From positions 3,534,001-3,598,000 of the forward strand of contig NZ_CP109994.1 in the NCBI RefSeq assembly GCF_025947065.1: a stretch of 64,000 nt of DNA. Direction: 5' to 3'. The notes under the pieces are model-generated. The model worked only from the letters and a program-made list of their open reading frames with translations, ran no database searches and was not told the DNA's origin. Source of the DNA: Flavobacterium sp. N1736. GTDB lineage: Bacteria; Bacteroidota; Bacteroidia; Flavobacteriales; Flavobacteriaceae. Shown piece after piece: positions 44,398 to 52,666 of the stretch (position 1 is its first letter; each line of letters starts with the position of its first letter). A program made the position numbers and the translations under genes.

Positions 44398-45303
44398 CTA
44401 CAATCTATTTCCAAAAAACAGTTTTAATTCTTTAGAAATAATATCAAAAAAAGAATTTAAATTATTGTTTTTGGGAACTAATAAATAGACAAATTCCTCC
44501 GGAACGTGAAAACTGTTCCATACTAACTGTAATTTATTTTCTTTAATATAATTTCTGGCATTACAATTCCAGGTTACGGCAATTCCTTCATTTTTAACCA
44601 AAAGCCTCAGCATTTCAGCTTCTGAAGGAATGATATAATTAGGAACCATAGACGGTCTTTTTTTATTAAAAGCATGCAGCCAGAATAATTTTATATGCGG
44701 AATTCGCGCATCATGACTATACCATTTTTGCACATTAAGCCATTGTTCAATTTCCGTAAAATTGTCTGCTTTTAAACGCTGGCGAAATTCTGTAATGTCC
44801 AAATTTGTTGGCGCAACCATGATCAGTTTAATTTTTCCAACAATTTCATAAGTGGTATCAAAAGTATCAAACCTTTTTGTTGTGATGGCAAAATCAAGTT
44901 TTTTTGAATTGACTAATTCAAAAAGAGCATCATTTTCTGCGAAAGTAAAATCGATTAAATCAAACTTCGAAATTAAAAGATGACCAACGCAGTCAAAAAG
45001 ATGTTGTGAAATTCCAACCGAAATTAATCGGTTTGCATCTTCTGCTTTTGCCCTAAACGTATTTTCAACATTTTCCAGGCGATCAAGCGCATCAATAATT
45101 AAATTATTCAGTAACTTAGCGTATTCAGTTGGCTCTACTCCTTTTGATTTTCTATTAAACAATTTATTTCCAACATGAGCTTCTAACATAGAAATTTGCT
45201 GACTAACGGCAGGCTGGCTCATAAATAATTCTTTTGCGGCCACAGAAAAGTTTCCGTTTTTATAAACCGCTTTAAAAGTTCTGTACCACTCGAGATTTAC
45301 CAT
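44398..45303 (-). CDS. LysR family transcriptional regulator
   Basis: 301 residues. N-terminal winged HTH (residues 4-62: WYRTFKAVYKNGNFSVAAKELFMSQPAVSQQISMLE) followed by a substrate-binding-like domain. It is divergent from the DJ-1/PfpI gene at 45391 with 87 bp between the starts, so it probably controls that gene and the alcohol dehydrogenase behind it. The effector is not predictable. Confidence 0.92.
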   Translation of the reverse strand: MVNLEWYRTFKAVYKNGNFSVAAKELFMSQPAVSQQISMLEAHVGNKLFNRKSKGVEPTEYAKLLNNLIIDALDRLENVENTFRAKAEDANRLISVGISQHLFDCVGHLLISKFDLIDFTFAENDALFELVNSKKLDFAITTKRFDTFDTTYEIVGKIKLIMVAPTNLDITEFRQRLKADNFTEIEQWLNVQKWYSHDARIPHIKLFWLHAFNKKRPSMVPNYIIPSEAEMLRLLVKNEGIAVTWNCNARNYIKENKLQLVWNSFHVPEEFVYLLVPKNNNLNSFFDIISKELKLFFGNRL

Positions 45304-45306
45304 GAC

Positions 45307-45320
45307 ATAAATATATTTAT
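45307..45320. promoter_or_regulatory. Palindrome ATAAATATATTTAT (candidate LysR site)
   Basis: A perfect 14-bp palindrome directly at the lysR start, between divergent promoters. TAATTTTG at 45365-45372 is a -7 match for the DJ-1 gene. The palindrome is AT-only, so it could be chance in an AT-rich gap. Confidence 0.35.
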
Positions 45321-45390
45321 AACAAACATAGTTTATTTTATTTTTACAAATATCACTTAAACATTAATTTTGTTAAAAATTTTAAACCCT

Positions 45391-46146
45391 ATGAAAAAAA
45401 TAGCATTATTATCGATTATAGCATTCACAGCTTTTAGCATTTCTGCTACAGCTCAAAAATCAAAAAAAGGTATGAAAAAAGTATTATTTGTTGTGACCAG
45501 TAATGATAAACTGGGCAACACCGGAGAAAAAACCGGATTTTGGTCTGAAGAATTGGCTGCACCTTATTATGAACTACTAGATAAAGGTGTTGAAATTACA
45601 ATTGCGTCGCCACTTGGAGGTCAGCCGCCAATTGACCCAAAAAGTGCCGATCCGTCATCAGCAACCGAAGACACTAAACGTTTTGACGCCGATAAAGCAT
45701 TACAGGAAAAATTAAAAAACACGCATAAACTTTCGACTATTAATCAAAAAGATTACGATGCTGTATTTTATCCAGGAGGTCACGGACCACTTTGGGATTT
45801 GGTAGAAGACAAAAATTCAATCGCTTTAATCGAATCTTTTTACACACATAATAAACCGGTAGCATTTGTTTGTCACGCGCCAGCCGTTTTAAAAAATGTA
45901 AAGGTGAATGGTGAATTTTTAGTGAAAGATAAAAAAGTAACAGGGTTTACAAACGAAGAGGAAGAAGCTGTAGGTTTAACCAAAGTTGTTCCGTTTTTAT
46001 TAGAAGATGTTTTGACTCAAAATGGGGCCAAATTTTCTAAAGGACCAAATTGGGCGCCTTATTCTGTGGAAGACGGACTTTTGATTACTGGACAAAACCC
46101 TGCTTCGTCAAAATTGGTTGCCGATAAATTATTGAAAAAATTATGA
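45391..46146 (+). CDS. DJ-1/PfpI (Hsp31-like) family protein, exported
   Basis: 251 residues from the ATG at 45391 (a TTG at 45370 would add seven). A signal peptide (MKKIALLSIIAFTAFSISATAQ) is followed by the Hsp31/type 1 glutamine amidotransferase-like fold with the nucleophile elbow AFVCHAPAVL (Cys in VCHAP), DAVFYPGGHGPLWDL and WSEELAAPYYELLDKG. Such proteins act as chaperones or glyoxalase-III-like enzymes. Location outside the cytoplasm is unusual for Hsp31 but seen in Bacteroidota. It is divergent from a LysR regulator. Confidence 0.88.
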   Translation: MKKIALLSIIAFTAFSISATAQKSKKGMKKVLFVVTSNDKLGNTGEKTGFWSEELAAPYYELLDKGVEITIASPLGGQPPIDPKSADPSSATEDTKRFDADKALQEKLKNTHKLSTINQKDYDAVFYPGGHGPLWDLVEDKNSIALIESFYTHNKPVAFVCHAPAVLKNVKVNGEFLVKDKKVTGFTNEEEEAVGLTKVVPFLLEDVLTQNGAKFSKGPNWAPYSVEDGLLITGQNPASSKLVADKLLKKL

Positions 46147-46237
46147 TAAGATACTAAGTCTATAAGTTGCTAAGCTACTAAGGTTAAAAAACTTAGCAAC
46201 TTAGAATCTAGTATCTCAGAAACTTAAAAACAAAAAA
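46147..46237. repeat. Word-repeat hairpin, AAGTTGCTAAG type
   Basis: GATACTAAG, AAGTTGCTAAG and CTACTAAGG on the left, CTTAGCAACTTAG and TAGTATC on the right, complementary. Confidence 0.7.
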
Positions 46238-47395
46238 ATGTTAAACTTTGAATTATACAATCCGACAAATTTAATTTTCGGAAAAGGACAAATTGAAAAA
46301 CTTTCGACTTTAGTGCCAAAAGATGCTAAAATATTATTGGCTTATGGCGGTGGAAGTATTTTTAAAAATGGAGTTCACGAACAGGTAATCAATAATCTGA
46401 AAGGTTTTAATATTGTTGAATTTGGAGGAATTGAACCAAATCCGCATTTTGAAACTTTGATGAAAGCTGTTGAAGTGATTAAAGCCGAAAAAATTGACTT
46501 TATTCTGGCTGTTGGCGGTGGATCTGTTATTGATGGTGTGAAATTTATTTCGGCAGCCGTTAATTTTGAAGGAAATCCGATTGATATTTTACAAAAAAGA
46601 ATCCTGATTAAAGAAAATGCTGTGCCTTTTGGAACTGTTTTAACACTTCCGGCAACAGGAAGCGAAATGAATTCCGGTTCTGTGGTTACGATTGCAGCAT
46701 CACAGGAAAAATTGGCTTTTGGCGGCAGTGCATTATTTCCAAAATTCTCTATTTGCGATCCAACCGTTATCGAGTCGCTACCAAAAAGACAAATTCAAAA
46801 TGGTGTTGTAGATGCATTCACACACGTAATGGAGCAATATTTAACGTATCCGCATGAAGGTTATTTACAAGACAGAATTGCCGAAGGAATTTTGCAGACT
46901 TTAATCGAAGTGGGTCCAAAAGTGGTAGAAAACCCAACAGATTATGCTTTGGCATCTAATTTTATGTGGAGCTGTACAATGGCTCTAAACGGTTTGATTC
47001 AAAAAGGAGTTCCTTCTGATTGGGCAACACACATGATTGGTCACGAATTAACAGCACTTTACGGAATTGACCACGCGAGAACTTTGGCGATTATTGGACC
47101 AAGTTTATACAACGTAATGTTTGAAACCAAAAAAGGAAAACTGGCACAATACGGAAGAAGAATTTTCAACCTAACAGGTTCTGATGACGAAGTTGCCAAA
47201 GAAGCCATCAACAAAACAGTAGAATTTTTCCATACAATGGGAATGGACACGAAACTTTCGCAATACACTGATGATTATACCAAAACAGCAGATTTTATAG
47301 TAAATCGTTTTGATGAAAGAGGCTGGAAAGGTCTTGGCGAAAACCAATTGGTAACTTTAGATAAAGTAAAATCGATTGTTGAGCTTAGTTACTAG
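46238..47395 (+). CDS. Iron-containing alcohol dehydrogenase (YqhD-like)
   Basis: 385 residues of the group III metal-dependent ADH family, with NAD(P)-binding LAVGGGSVIDGVKFISAA near 92 and metal ligands in TLPATGSEMNSGSV, NGVVDAFTHVMEQYLT near 195 (Asp and His), WATHMIGHELTALYGIDHARTLA near 260 (His residues). It reduces aldehydes with NAD(P)H in the YqhD type, often for aldehyde detoxification. It sits behind the DJ-1-like gene, a combination consistent with reactive-carbonyl defence under the LysR regulator. Confidence 0.93.
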   Translation: MLNFELYNPTNLIFGKGQIEKLSTLVPKDAKILLAYGGGSIFKNGVHEQVINNLKGFNIVEFGGIEPNPHFETLMKAVEVIKAEKIDFILAVGGGSVIDGVKFISAAVNFEGNPIDILQKRILIKENAVPFGTVLTLPATGSEMNSGSVVTIAASQEKLAFGGSALFPKFSICDPTVIESLPKRQIQNGVVDAFTHVMEQYLTYPHEGYLQDRIAEGILQTLIEVGPKVVENPTDYALASNFMWSCTMALNGLIQKGVPSDWATHMIGHELTALYGIDHARTLAIIGPSLYNVMFETKKGKLAQYGRRIFNLTGSDDEVAKEAINKTVEFFHTMGMDTKLSQYTDDYTKTADFIVNRFDERGWKGLGENQLVTLDKVKSIVELSY

Positions 47396-47490
47396 TTGCA
47401 GTTTTCAGTCGCAGTAAAAAACAGTCGCAGTTTGCATTCAGTATTCAGTCGCAGTGCAAACTGTAAACTGAGACTGTAAACTGTATTTTT
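47396..47490. repeat. Word-repeat hairpin, CAGTCGCAGT type
   Basis: Repeated TTCAGTCGCAGT words with partly complementary CTGTAAACTGAGACTG words. The family matches the gap at 3037-3110. Confidence 0.7.
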
Positions 47491-47496
47491 AAACTA

Positions 47497-47537
47497 AAAA
47501 AAAGGCGTTCTTAAAAATATTTAGGAACGCCTTTTTA
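47497..47537. terminator. Intrinsic terminator after alcohol dehydrogenase
   Basis: AAAAAGGCGTTC / GAACGCCTTTTT stem with an AT-rich loop, then Ts. Usable on both strands. Confidence 0.88.
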
Positions 47538-47769
47538 AAATACTAAAACAAAACTAACTAACTCAATTTTTGCTAAACTCATTAAAATTCTAATTTATAA
47601 TTACTTATAACGTAACTAATAACGTTTTATTGTGTGATGTCAAAAATATTTTTCTGAATTTTAAAATCTCGTGAAACCATTATTTTTAAAGGGCATTTTT
47701 AAATTTCTTAAATGAGATTTTGTGTTATTACTACATTATTAAGTACTTTTGTTTTAAATTATTAAAATA
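47538..47769 (+). promoter_or_regulatory. gpsA upstream region, TTTG-N21-TACTTTTG
   Basis: AT-rich gap without an ORF. TTTG at 47719-47722, then a 21-bp spacer and TACTTTTG at 47744-47751, 18 bp ahead of the gpsA ATG. TTATAACGTAACTAATAACGTT at 47604-47627 contains an imperfect AACGTTA-type repeat of unknown meaning. Confidence 0.6.
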
Positions 47770-48765
47770 ATGAGCGAAAATTTAAAATTTGCAGTAATTG
47801 GAGGAGGTAGTTGGGCAACGGCAATTGCAAAAATGCTTTGTGTAAATCTTTCCGAAATTTCGTGGTATATGCGCAATGATGCCGCAATCGAGCACATTCA
47901 AAAATACAAACACAATCCTAACTATTTAAGTTCTGTAGAGTTTGATACAAACAAGCTTAAATTAACCAACAATATCAACGAAGCCATAGAATATGCAGAT
48001 TATGTGATTTTTGCTATTCCGTCTGCTTTTTTAGATGCAGAGTTGAAAAACATGACTGTTTCGTTAGCAGATAAAATTATTTTCTCAGCTATTAAAGGAA
48101 TTGTTCCTGAAACGAGTTTAATTGTTGGAGAACATTTTCATATTCAATACGATATTCCATATTACAATATAGGTGTTATTACAGGTCCTTGTCACGCAGA
48201 AGAAGTGGCGCTAGAAAGACTTTCCTACTTAACAATTGCCTGCGGCGATCCTGATAAAGCGAAGAATGTAGCCAAACAATTATCCGGAAATTACATTAAA
48301 GCTAAAATTTCAGACGATATTATCGGAACTGAATATGCCGCAATGCTAAAAAACATTTACGCGATTGCAGCCGGAATTGCTCATGGTTTGGGTTACGGAG
48401 ATAATTTCCAATCGGTAATGATGAGTAACGGAATTCGTGAGATGAAAAAATTCATTCGAAAAGTACATAAAATGAAACGTAACATCAATGATTCTGCTTA
48501 TTTGGGCGATTTATTGGTTACAGGATATTCCGTTTTCTCCAGAAACAGAATGTTTGGAAACATGATTGGAAAAGGTTACACAGTAAAAAGTGCGATGATG
48601 GAAATGAGCATGGTTGCCGAAGGTTATTATGCTACCAAAAGTGCTTATAAACTAAATCAGGGTTACGGCGCTAAAACGCCAATTATCGATGCCGTTTACA
48701 GTATTTTATACGAAGGAAAAGATGCGAAATCTGTATTTAAGAAATTAACGGAGTCTTTGGATTAA
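47770..48765 (+). CDS. gpsA: Glycerol-3-phosphate dehydrogenase [NAD(P)+]
   Basis: 331 residues with the dinucleotide-binding VIGGGSWATAIAKML near 10-23, AIKGIVPETSLIVGEH near 115, GPCHAEEVA near 138 and EYAAMLKNIYAIAAGIAHGLGYGDN near 197, with the catalytic Lys. It supplies sn-glycerol-3-phosphate for phospholipids. Monocistronic, ending at a bidirectional terminator. Confidence 0.95.
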   Translation: MSENLKFAVIGGGSWATAIAKMLCVNLSEISWYMRNDAAIEHIQKYKHNPNYLSSVEFDTNKLKLTNNINEAIEYADYVIFAIPSAFLDAELKNMTVSLADKIIFSAIKGIVPETSLIVGEHFHIQYDIPYYNIGVITGPCHAEEVALERLSYLTIACGDPDKAKNVAKQLSGNYIKAKISDDIIGTEYAAMLKNIYAIAAGIAHGLGYGDNFQSVMMSNGIREMKKFIRKVHKMKRNINDSAYLGDLLVTGYSVFSRNRMFGNMIGKGYTVKSAMMEMSMVAEGYYATKSAYKLNQGYGAKTPIIDAVYSILYEGKDAKSVFKKLTESLD

Positions 48766-48775
48766 GTTTTTTTTT

Positions 48776-48912
48776 TAGAAAATAGAGGAAAGAGTAAAGA
48801 AAATAGACTTCTATACTTTGAGAATAAAAAAAGAGTCAAGACTAATTAAATTTCGTCTTGACTCTTTCTTCTTTATTCTATTCTCTATAATCTATTCTCT
48901 ATAATCTATTCT
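48776..48912. repeat. Word-repeat region and terminator, TCTATAATCTATTC type
   Basis: Direct TCTATAATCTATTCTC words (about 48879-48912) and AATAGAGGAAAGAG-type complements on the left, around a 13-bp terminator stem (48830-48867). Confidence 0.7.
48830..48870. terminator. Bidirectional terminator
   Basis: AAAGAGTCAAGAC (48830-48842) pairs with GTCTTGACTCTTT (48855-48867), 13 bp perfect. Confidence 0.9.
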
Positions 48913-48920
48913 CTAAAAAA

Positions 48921-49328
48921 CTACTTCACCATAATCCCTTCAACAAACAAAATCGGCACTTCTTCCGTATTATTTTCGTTGATTAGGTTTGATTTGAAGA
49001 TAAATTTCTTGTCGTATAAAGTATTTCCAATGAAGAAAGTTACCATGAATTCGTTGTTTAAAACCAAAAGACTTTTTTCGATCATTTCGATTTTTACTAC
49101 AGAAACGGCCGGAACTTCTACAAAAGCGTGACGCAAAATAGAAGTTTTTTTCATTTCTCCATCAATAGTTCCAAAAGCTTTTGAAACTACCATTACACTG
49201 TCTAAATTAAAGTCACTGTCGTTTATAAGATAAGCGTACCACACTTTCTCCATAAAATCGTCGCTCCATTCCTGAACAGCGGCTAAAAATACGTTTTCTA
49301 CTTCGGGGATTGTTATATCTGCTTTCAT
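48921..49328 (-). CDS. Conserved hypothetical protein
   Basis: 135 residues, no signal peptide or TM, mixed alpha/beta with VENVFLAAVQEWSDDFMEKVWYAYLIN at the N-terminus and VPILFVEGIMVK at the end. Not recognised beyond the impression of a Flavobacteriaceae-conserved small protein. It lies downstream of pheS on the same strand, separated by a hairpin repeat. Confidence 0.7.
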   Translation of the reverse strand: MKADITIPEVENVFLAAVQEWSDDFMEKVWYAYLINDSDFNLDSVMVVSKAFGTIDGEMKKTSILRHAFVEVPAVSVVKIEMIEKSLLVLNNEFMVTFFIGNTLYDKKFIFKSNLINENNTEEVPILFVEGIMVK

Positions 49329-49330
49329 AA

Positions 49331-49401
49331 TGAGTCGAAAGTTTAAAAGTCGAAAGTCGAAAGTCCCAAACTTTGAGACTTTCGACTTTTGACTTTTGAC
49401 T
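49331..49401. repeat. Word-repeat hairpin, AAGTCGAAAGTC type
   Basis: AAAAGTCGAAAGTC (49345-49358) pairs perfectly with GACTTTCGACTTTT (49377-49390). Extra AAGTC/GACTT words lie on each side. Confidence 0.85.
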
Positions 49402-49406
49402 TAAAA

Positions 49407-50426
49407 TTAAATATTTGCTTTAAATTGCTCTAGGAAACGAACATCATTTTCGTAAAACATACGAATATCACCAATTTGATATAGTAACATTGCGATTCGT
49501 TCCACTCCCATTCCGAAAGCAAAACCATTAAATTCGTCCGGATTGATGTCGCAATTTTTAAGAACATTCGGATCAACCATTCCGCAACCTCCAATTTCTA
49601 ACCAGCCGGTTCCTTTTGTAATACGGTAATCAGTTTCGGTTTTTAAACCCCAATAAATATCAATTTCGGCGCTTGGTTCTGTAAATGGAAAATAGGACGG
49701 ACGTAAACGAATCTTCGATTTTCCGAACATTTCTTTTGTAAAATAAAGTAATGTCTGTTTCAAATCGGCAAACGATACATCTTTGTCAATGTATAATCCT
49801 TCAACCTGATGGAAAATACAGTGCGAACGTGACGAAATTGCTTCGTTACGAAATACACGTCCCGGAGAAATCGTACGAATTGGCGGTTTGTGGTTTTCCA
49901 TATAACGAACCTGAACAGATGATGTATGCGTACGCAACAACACATCAGGATTTGTCTGAATGAAAAATGTATCCTGCATATCACGCGCCGGATGGTATTC
50001 AGGTAAGTTTAATGCCGTAAAATTATGCCAGTCGTCTTCAATTTCCGGACCTTCGGAAACATTGAAGCCAATATTGGCAAAAATATCTATAATTTGATTT
50101 TTAACGATAGAAATAGGATGACGAGAACCAATAATAACAGGCTCTGACGATCTTGTTAAATCTCCAAAAATACCTTTTACTTCTTCTTTGCTTTCAAGTT
50201 CTTCCTGAATCTCTCTTACTTTTTCTTCAGCAACAGCTTTTAAGGTATTTATTACTTGTCCAAAGTCTTTTTTCTGGTCATTTGGAATATTTTTGAACTC
50301 TGTAAAAAGCTCTTTCAGCAACCCTTTACTACCTAAATATTTAATTCGGAACTGCTCTAAAGATTCTTTATTTTTCTCATTAAAGGCCTTAGCTTCCTCT
50401 ATATGTTGTTTTATCTTGTCTATCAT
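49407..50426 (-). CDS. pheS: Phenylalanyl-tRNA synthetase alpha subunit
   Basis: 339 residues. N-terminal coiled coil, then the class II catalytic core: motif 2 HPPIRTISPGRVFRNEA-like segment near 180, HCIFHQVEGLYID near 205, RLRPSYFPFTEPSAEID near 245 and motif 3 GFAFGMGVERIAMLLY near 310. Normal length for PheS. The beta subunit is not adjacent. Confidence 0.96.
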   Translation of the reverse strand: MIDKIKQHIEEAKAFNEKNKESLEQFRIKYLGSKGLLKELFTEFKNIPNDQKKDFGQVINTLKAVAEEKVREIQEELESKEEVKGIFGDLTRSSEPVIIGSRHPISIVKNQIIDIFANIGFNVSEGPEIEDDWHNFTALNLPEYHPARDMQDTFFIQTNPDVLLRTHTSSVQVRYMENHKPPIRTISPGRVFRNEAISSRSHCIFHQVEGLYIDKDVSFADLKQTLLYFTKEMFGKSKIRLRPSYFPFTEPSAEIDIYWGLKTETDYRITKGTGWLEIGGCGMVDPNVLKNCDINPDEFNGFAFGMGVERIAMLLYQIGDIRMFYENDVRFLEQFKANI

Positions 50427-50509
50427 TTTCCTTCAATAATTGAGAGTACAAATTTAAGTAAAAAAGTGAGATGTTAAAGGTGAGAGGTGAGAAGTATTCT
50501 AAACTTCTG

Positions 50510-50556
50510 CTATTTTCATCCAAAATCTAAAATCTGCACTCTAAAATCTAAAATCC
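50510..50556. repeat. AAATCTAAAATC word repeats
   Basis: AAAATCTAAAATCTGC-type words between pheS and the next minus-strand gene. Same family as 50928-50995 on the other side of that gene. Confidence 0.6.
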
Positions 50557-50913
50557 CTACTCTATAAGTTGTCTTTCTAAAAAATAATTCACAATCGCTT
50601 CTTTCATCAAAACAGATTGTTCGCCTGCTTTTAGCGGCGGTAATTCTTCTTTTACTTTATAATGCGGCCATCCGTCTTCATCAAAATATTCGAATTCGTA
50701 AAATCCGTACGGTTCTAATAATCGGCAAATAGCGATGTGCATTAAATTTAATTTTTCATCTTTTTTATATTCACGGTGTACTTTTCCAAGTTCCTGAACT
50801 CCGATTAGGTAAATAATGGCATCTAAATCTAAATCTTCGCCTTGCGAAAATTGATTTGAAAGTATATCAACGAGCTTTTCCCAACGCTCTTTTAATTGTG
50901 TATCTCTGGACAT
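50557..50913 (-). CDS. Conserved hypothetical protein
   Basis: 118 residues, soluble, helical at the N-terminus (KERWEKLVDILSNQFSQGEDLDLDAIIYLIGVQELG) with an acidic, aromatic middle (PYGFYEFEYFDEDGWPHYKV). No family is recognised. The ORF looks real because codon use and length fit, and it stands alone between word-repeat hairpins. Confidence 0.7.
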   Translation of the reverse strand: MSRDTQLKERWEKLVDILSNQFSQGEDLDLDAIIYLIGVQELGKVHREYKKDEKLNLMHIAICRLLEPYGFYEFEYFDEDGWPHYKVKEELPPLKAGEQSVLMKEAIVNYFLERQLIE

Positions 50914-50927
50914 GTATATTTGTGATT

Positions 50928-50995
50928 TTAGATTTTAGATTTTAGATTGCTGACTTAAAAATCTAAAATCAACAATCTGAACTCTAAAATTAGAT
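50928..50995. repeat. Word-repeat hairpin, GATTTTAGATT type
   Basis: GATTTTAGATTTTAGATT on the left and AAAATCTAAAATC and CTCTAAAATTAG on the right, complementary. Confidence 0.75.
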
Positions 50996-51093
50996 TTGCA
51001 AAGATACGGACTTCAAACTCAAAGACCTTAAAAAATTAAACACATAGAAATATTCCACAATTAAAAACCTCTGAACCTTTGTATCTCCGAACC

Positions 51094-51121
51094 TTTGAAC
51101 CTAAAAAAAGATCTATATTTG
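51094..51121 (+). promoter_or_regulatory. Promoter TTTG-N16-TATATTTG of cvpA-like gene
   Basis: TTTG at 51094-51097 and TATATTTG at 51114-51121, 26 bp ahead of the ATG at 51148. It confirms that start over the TTG at 51079. A direct GAACCTTTG word repeat lies at 51071-51099. Confidence 0.65.
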
Positions 51122-51147
51122 CGCCTCAATATACAACGACAAAAAAT

Positions 51148-51687
51148 ATGAGTGTTTTAGATATGATTTTTGGTGTGCTTTTGGCGTACAGTCTTTATAA
51201 AGGAATTAAAAACGGACTTTTTGTAGAAATTGCATCTTTTATTTCTTTATTACTGGGTATCTATTTAGCGATCAAATTTTCTTCTTTTATGAAAGAAATT
51301 ATCATGAAACATGTTTCGTGGAATCCAAATACGATTCAGGCTACCGCTTTTATCTTAACTTTTATTCTGGTTGTAGTTGGCGTTTATTTATTAGCGAAAG
51401 CCTTAACCGGAATCGCAGATTTTGCTCAATTGGGCTGGCTGAATAAATTGGGCGGAGGTTTTTTCAGAATCCTGAAAACGATCTTAATTTTAAGTATTAT
51501 AATTGCTCTTTTCGAAAAAATAAATTTCGACAATACTTTTGCCAAAAAAGAAACCTTAGACAACTCTATCTTTTATAATCCGATTAAAAAAGTAGCCGGT
51601 TTTGTGTATCCTTCTATCGAAAAATGGTACGAAAACTTCAAAGAAAACCACACCGAAAAAAAGACTGAAACAACAGAAAAAGAATAA
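51148..51687 (+). CDS. CvpA family membrane protein
   Basis: 179 residues from the ATG at 51148. Four TM helices (about 3-20, 28-46, 64-84, 100-120), with the CvpA pattern MIFGVLLAYSLYKGIKNGLFVEIASFISLLLGIYLA at the start. CvpA was linked to colicin V secretion and cell-envelope maintenance, and the mechanism is not settled. The C-terminal tail is charged and repeat-like (HTEKKTETTEKE). Confidence 0.85.
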   Translation: MSVLDMIFGVLLAYSLYKGIKNGLFVEIASFISLLLGIYLAIKFSSFMKEIIMKHVSWNPNTIQATAFILTFILVVVGVYLLAKALTGIADFAQLGWLNKLGGGFFRILKTILILSIIIALFEKINFDNTFAKKETLDNSIFYNPIKKVAGFVYPSIEKWYENFKENHTEKKTETTEKE

Positions 51688-52062
51688 TTATTTCTCTGCT
51701 TCTTCCTCTTTATTAACGGGTTGCGGAAATAAATTTTTAAGAATAATCAACATCATTCCAATTACATTTACAGACGATGTTGTCAATAGAGTAATCAAAA
51801 CATTTTCTGAAAGATTCAGTTTTAGCAAATAACCATTAAAATATAAAATAGACACTACAGAAGCGAGCCAAAGAAGAATTATGACAGAAAAAATATAGGT
51901 TAAATGTCTTCTCAGTTTAGTATCTTCAAGAAATCGGCCTACTTTGGCATTTCCTAATCTGTCTTCAAGAATTTGATTTTGGGCGCGGGCATTTTCTATA
52001 TCATCCGGAGTTATTGACGCAGTATTTTCAATAGAAATCCGACTTAGGTTTAGTGACGACAT
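51688..52062 (-). CDS. Two-TM protein, candidate toxin partner of the Panacea-domain gene
   Basis: 124 residues: an N-terminal soluble helical region (about 1-50, DDIENARAQNQILEDRLGNAKVGRFLED), then TM helices near 53-76 and 86-110, and a short charged tail (NKEEEAEK). No family recognised. Its start is 1 bp after the Panacea-domain gene stop, so the two are coupled. Panacea antitoxins pair with many unrelated toxin types, including small membrane ones, so this protein may be the toxic partner. It also may be just a linked membrane protein. Confidence 0.7.
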   Translation of the reverse strand: MSSLNLSRISIENTASITPDDIENARAQNQILEDRLGNAKVGRFLEDTKLRRHLTYIFSVIILLWLASVVSILYFNGYLLKLNLSENVLITLLTTSSVNVIGMMLIILKNLFPQPVNKEEEAEK

Positions 52063-52063
52063 C

Positions 52064-52528
52064 TTAGGCAGAAATTGGTTTTAATTGATTTTTATAGTGT
52101 TCAAAAATATCATCGTCAGAAATAAGGGCGTTACTGTCTTTACGATAAACTTTTGTCCATGGCGTGCCCTCATTATGGGTTAAAGCACTCAAATAAATTC
52201 CGTCATATCTTCCGTAAAGCTCCCATATTTTATCTAAAAATTTACCGTCTTCGCCTGAAACCTTTTCGTTCTTGATGGCGTTTGGAATTTTCTCGGTAAT
52301 TTTTTCTTTTTTATATTGTTTAAGACTGTAATATAAAGAGGGAAAAACAGGTCCGAAATCCCAGGCAATAGGATTTTCATCAATTAATCTTTGCTTTTTA
52401 TCCGTTAAGGCCAAATACCAGCCATAAGCGATGTAGGTAAGTTTGATTACCTTCATTGGAGTGAGATTACCTGTTTTTGAATATTTGTCTATAAAATAAT
52501 TAGCGACCGTGGTTGGATTGTAAGCCAT
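52064..52528 (-). CDS. Panacea (SocA/DUF4065) domain protein, candidate antitoxin
   Basis: 154 residues with the DUF4065/SocA pattern: VANYFIDKYSKTGNLTPMK then VIKLTYIAYGWYLALTDK, followed by NPIAWDFGPVFPSLYYSLKQY near 55-75. This domain is the antitoxin of the PanAT toxin-antitoxin class and is also in SocA, the ClpXP proteolysis adaptor of the Caulobacter SocAB system. It lies immediately upstream of the two-TM gene on the same strand. Antitoxin first, toxin second, 1 bp apart, is a typical layout. Confidence 0.85.
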   Translation of the reverse strand: MAYNPTTVANYFIDKYSKTGNLTPMKVIKLTYIAYGWYLALTDKKQRLIDENPIAWDFGPVFPSLYYSLKQYKKEKITEKIPNAIKNEKVSGEDGKFLDKIWELYGRYDGIYLSALTHNEGTPWTKVYRKDSNALISDDDIFEHYKNQLKPISA

Positions 52529-52607
52529 AATTTATAAAATATTTTAATCAAAGTTAATTAAAATAAATTTGTAGCAAAATTTTGATAACGTATTGTACTA
52601 TAAATAG

Positions 52608-52648
52608 TAGTAAACCTGACAGGTTTTAAAAACCTGTCGGGTTTGACA
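52608..52648. repeat. 41-bp palindromic repeat, copy A
   Basis: AACCTGACAGGTTTT and AAAACCTGTCGGGTT, flanked by TAG and TGACA. The whole 41-bp element is identical to 62744-62784. Confidence 0.9.
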
Positions 52649-52666
52649 CTGATTGCGTTAAACTAT

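Noticed and set aside
50427..50556. Phe attenuator ahead of pheS
   Set aside because: pheS is on the minus strand and its upstream region has no Phe-codon-rich leader ORF with a terminator that I could see.
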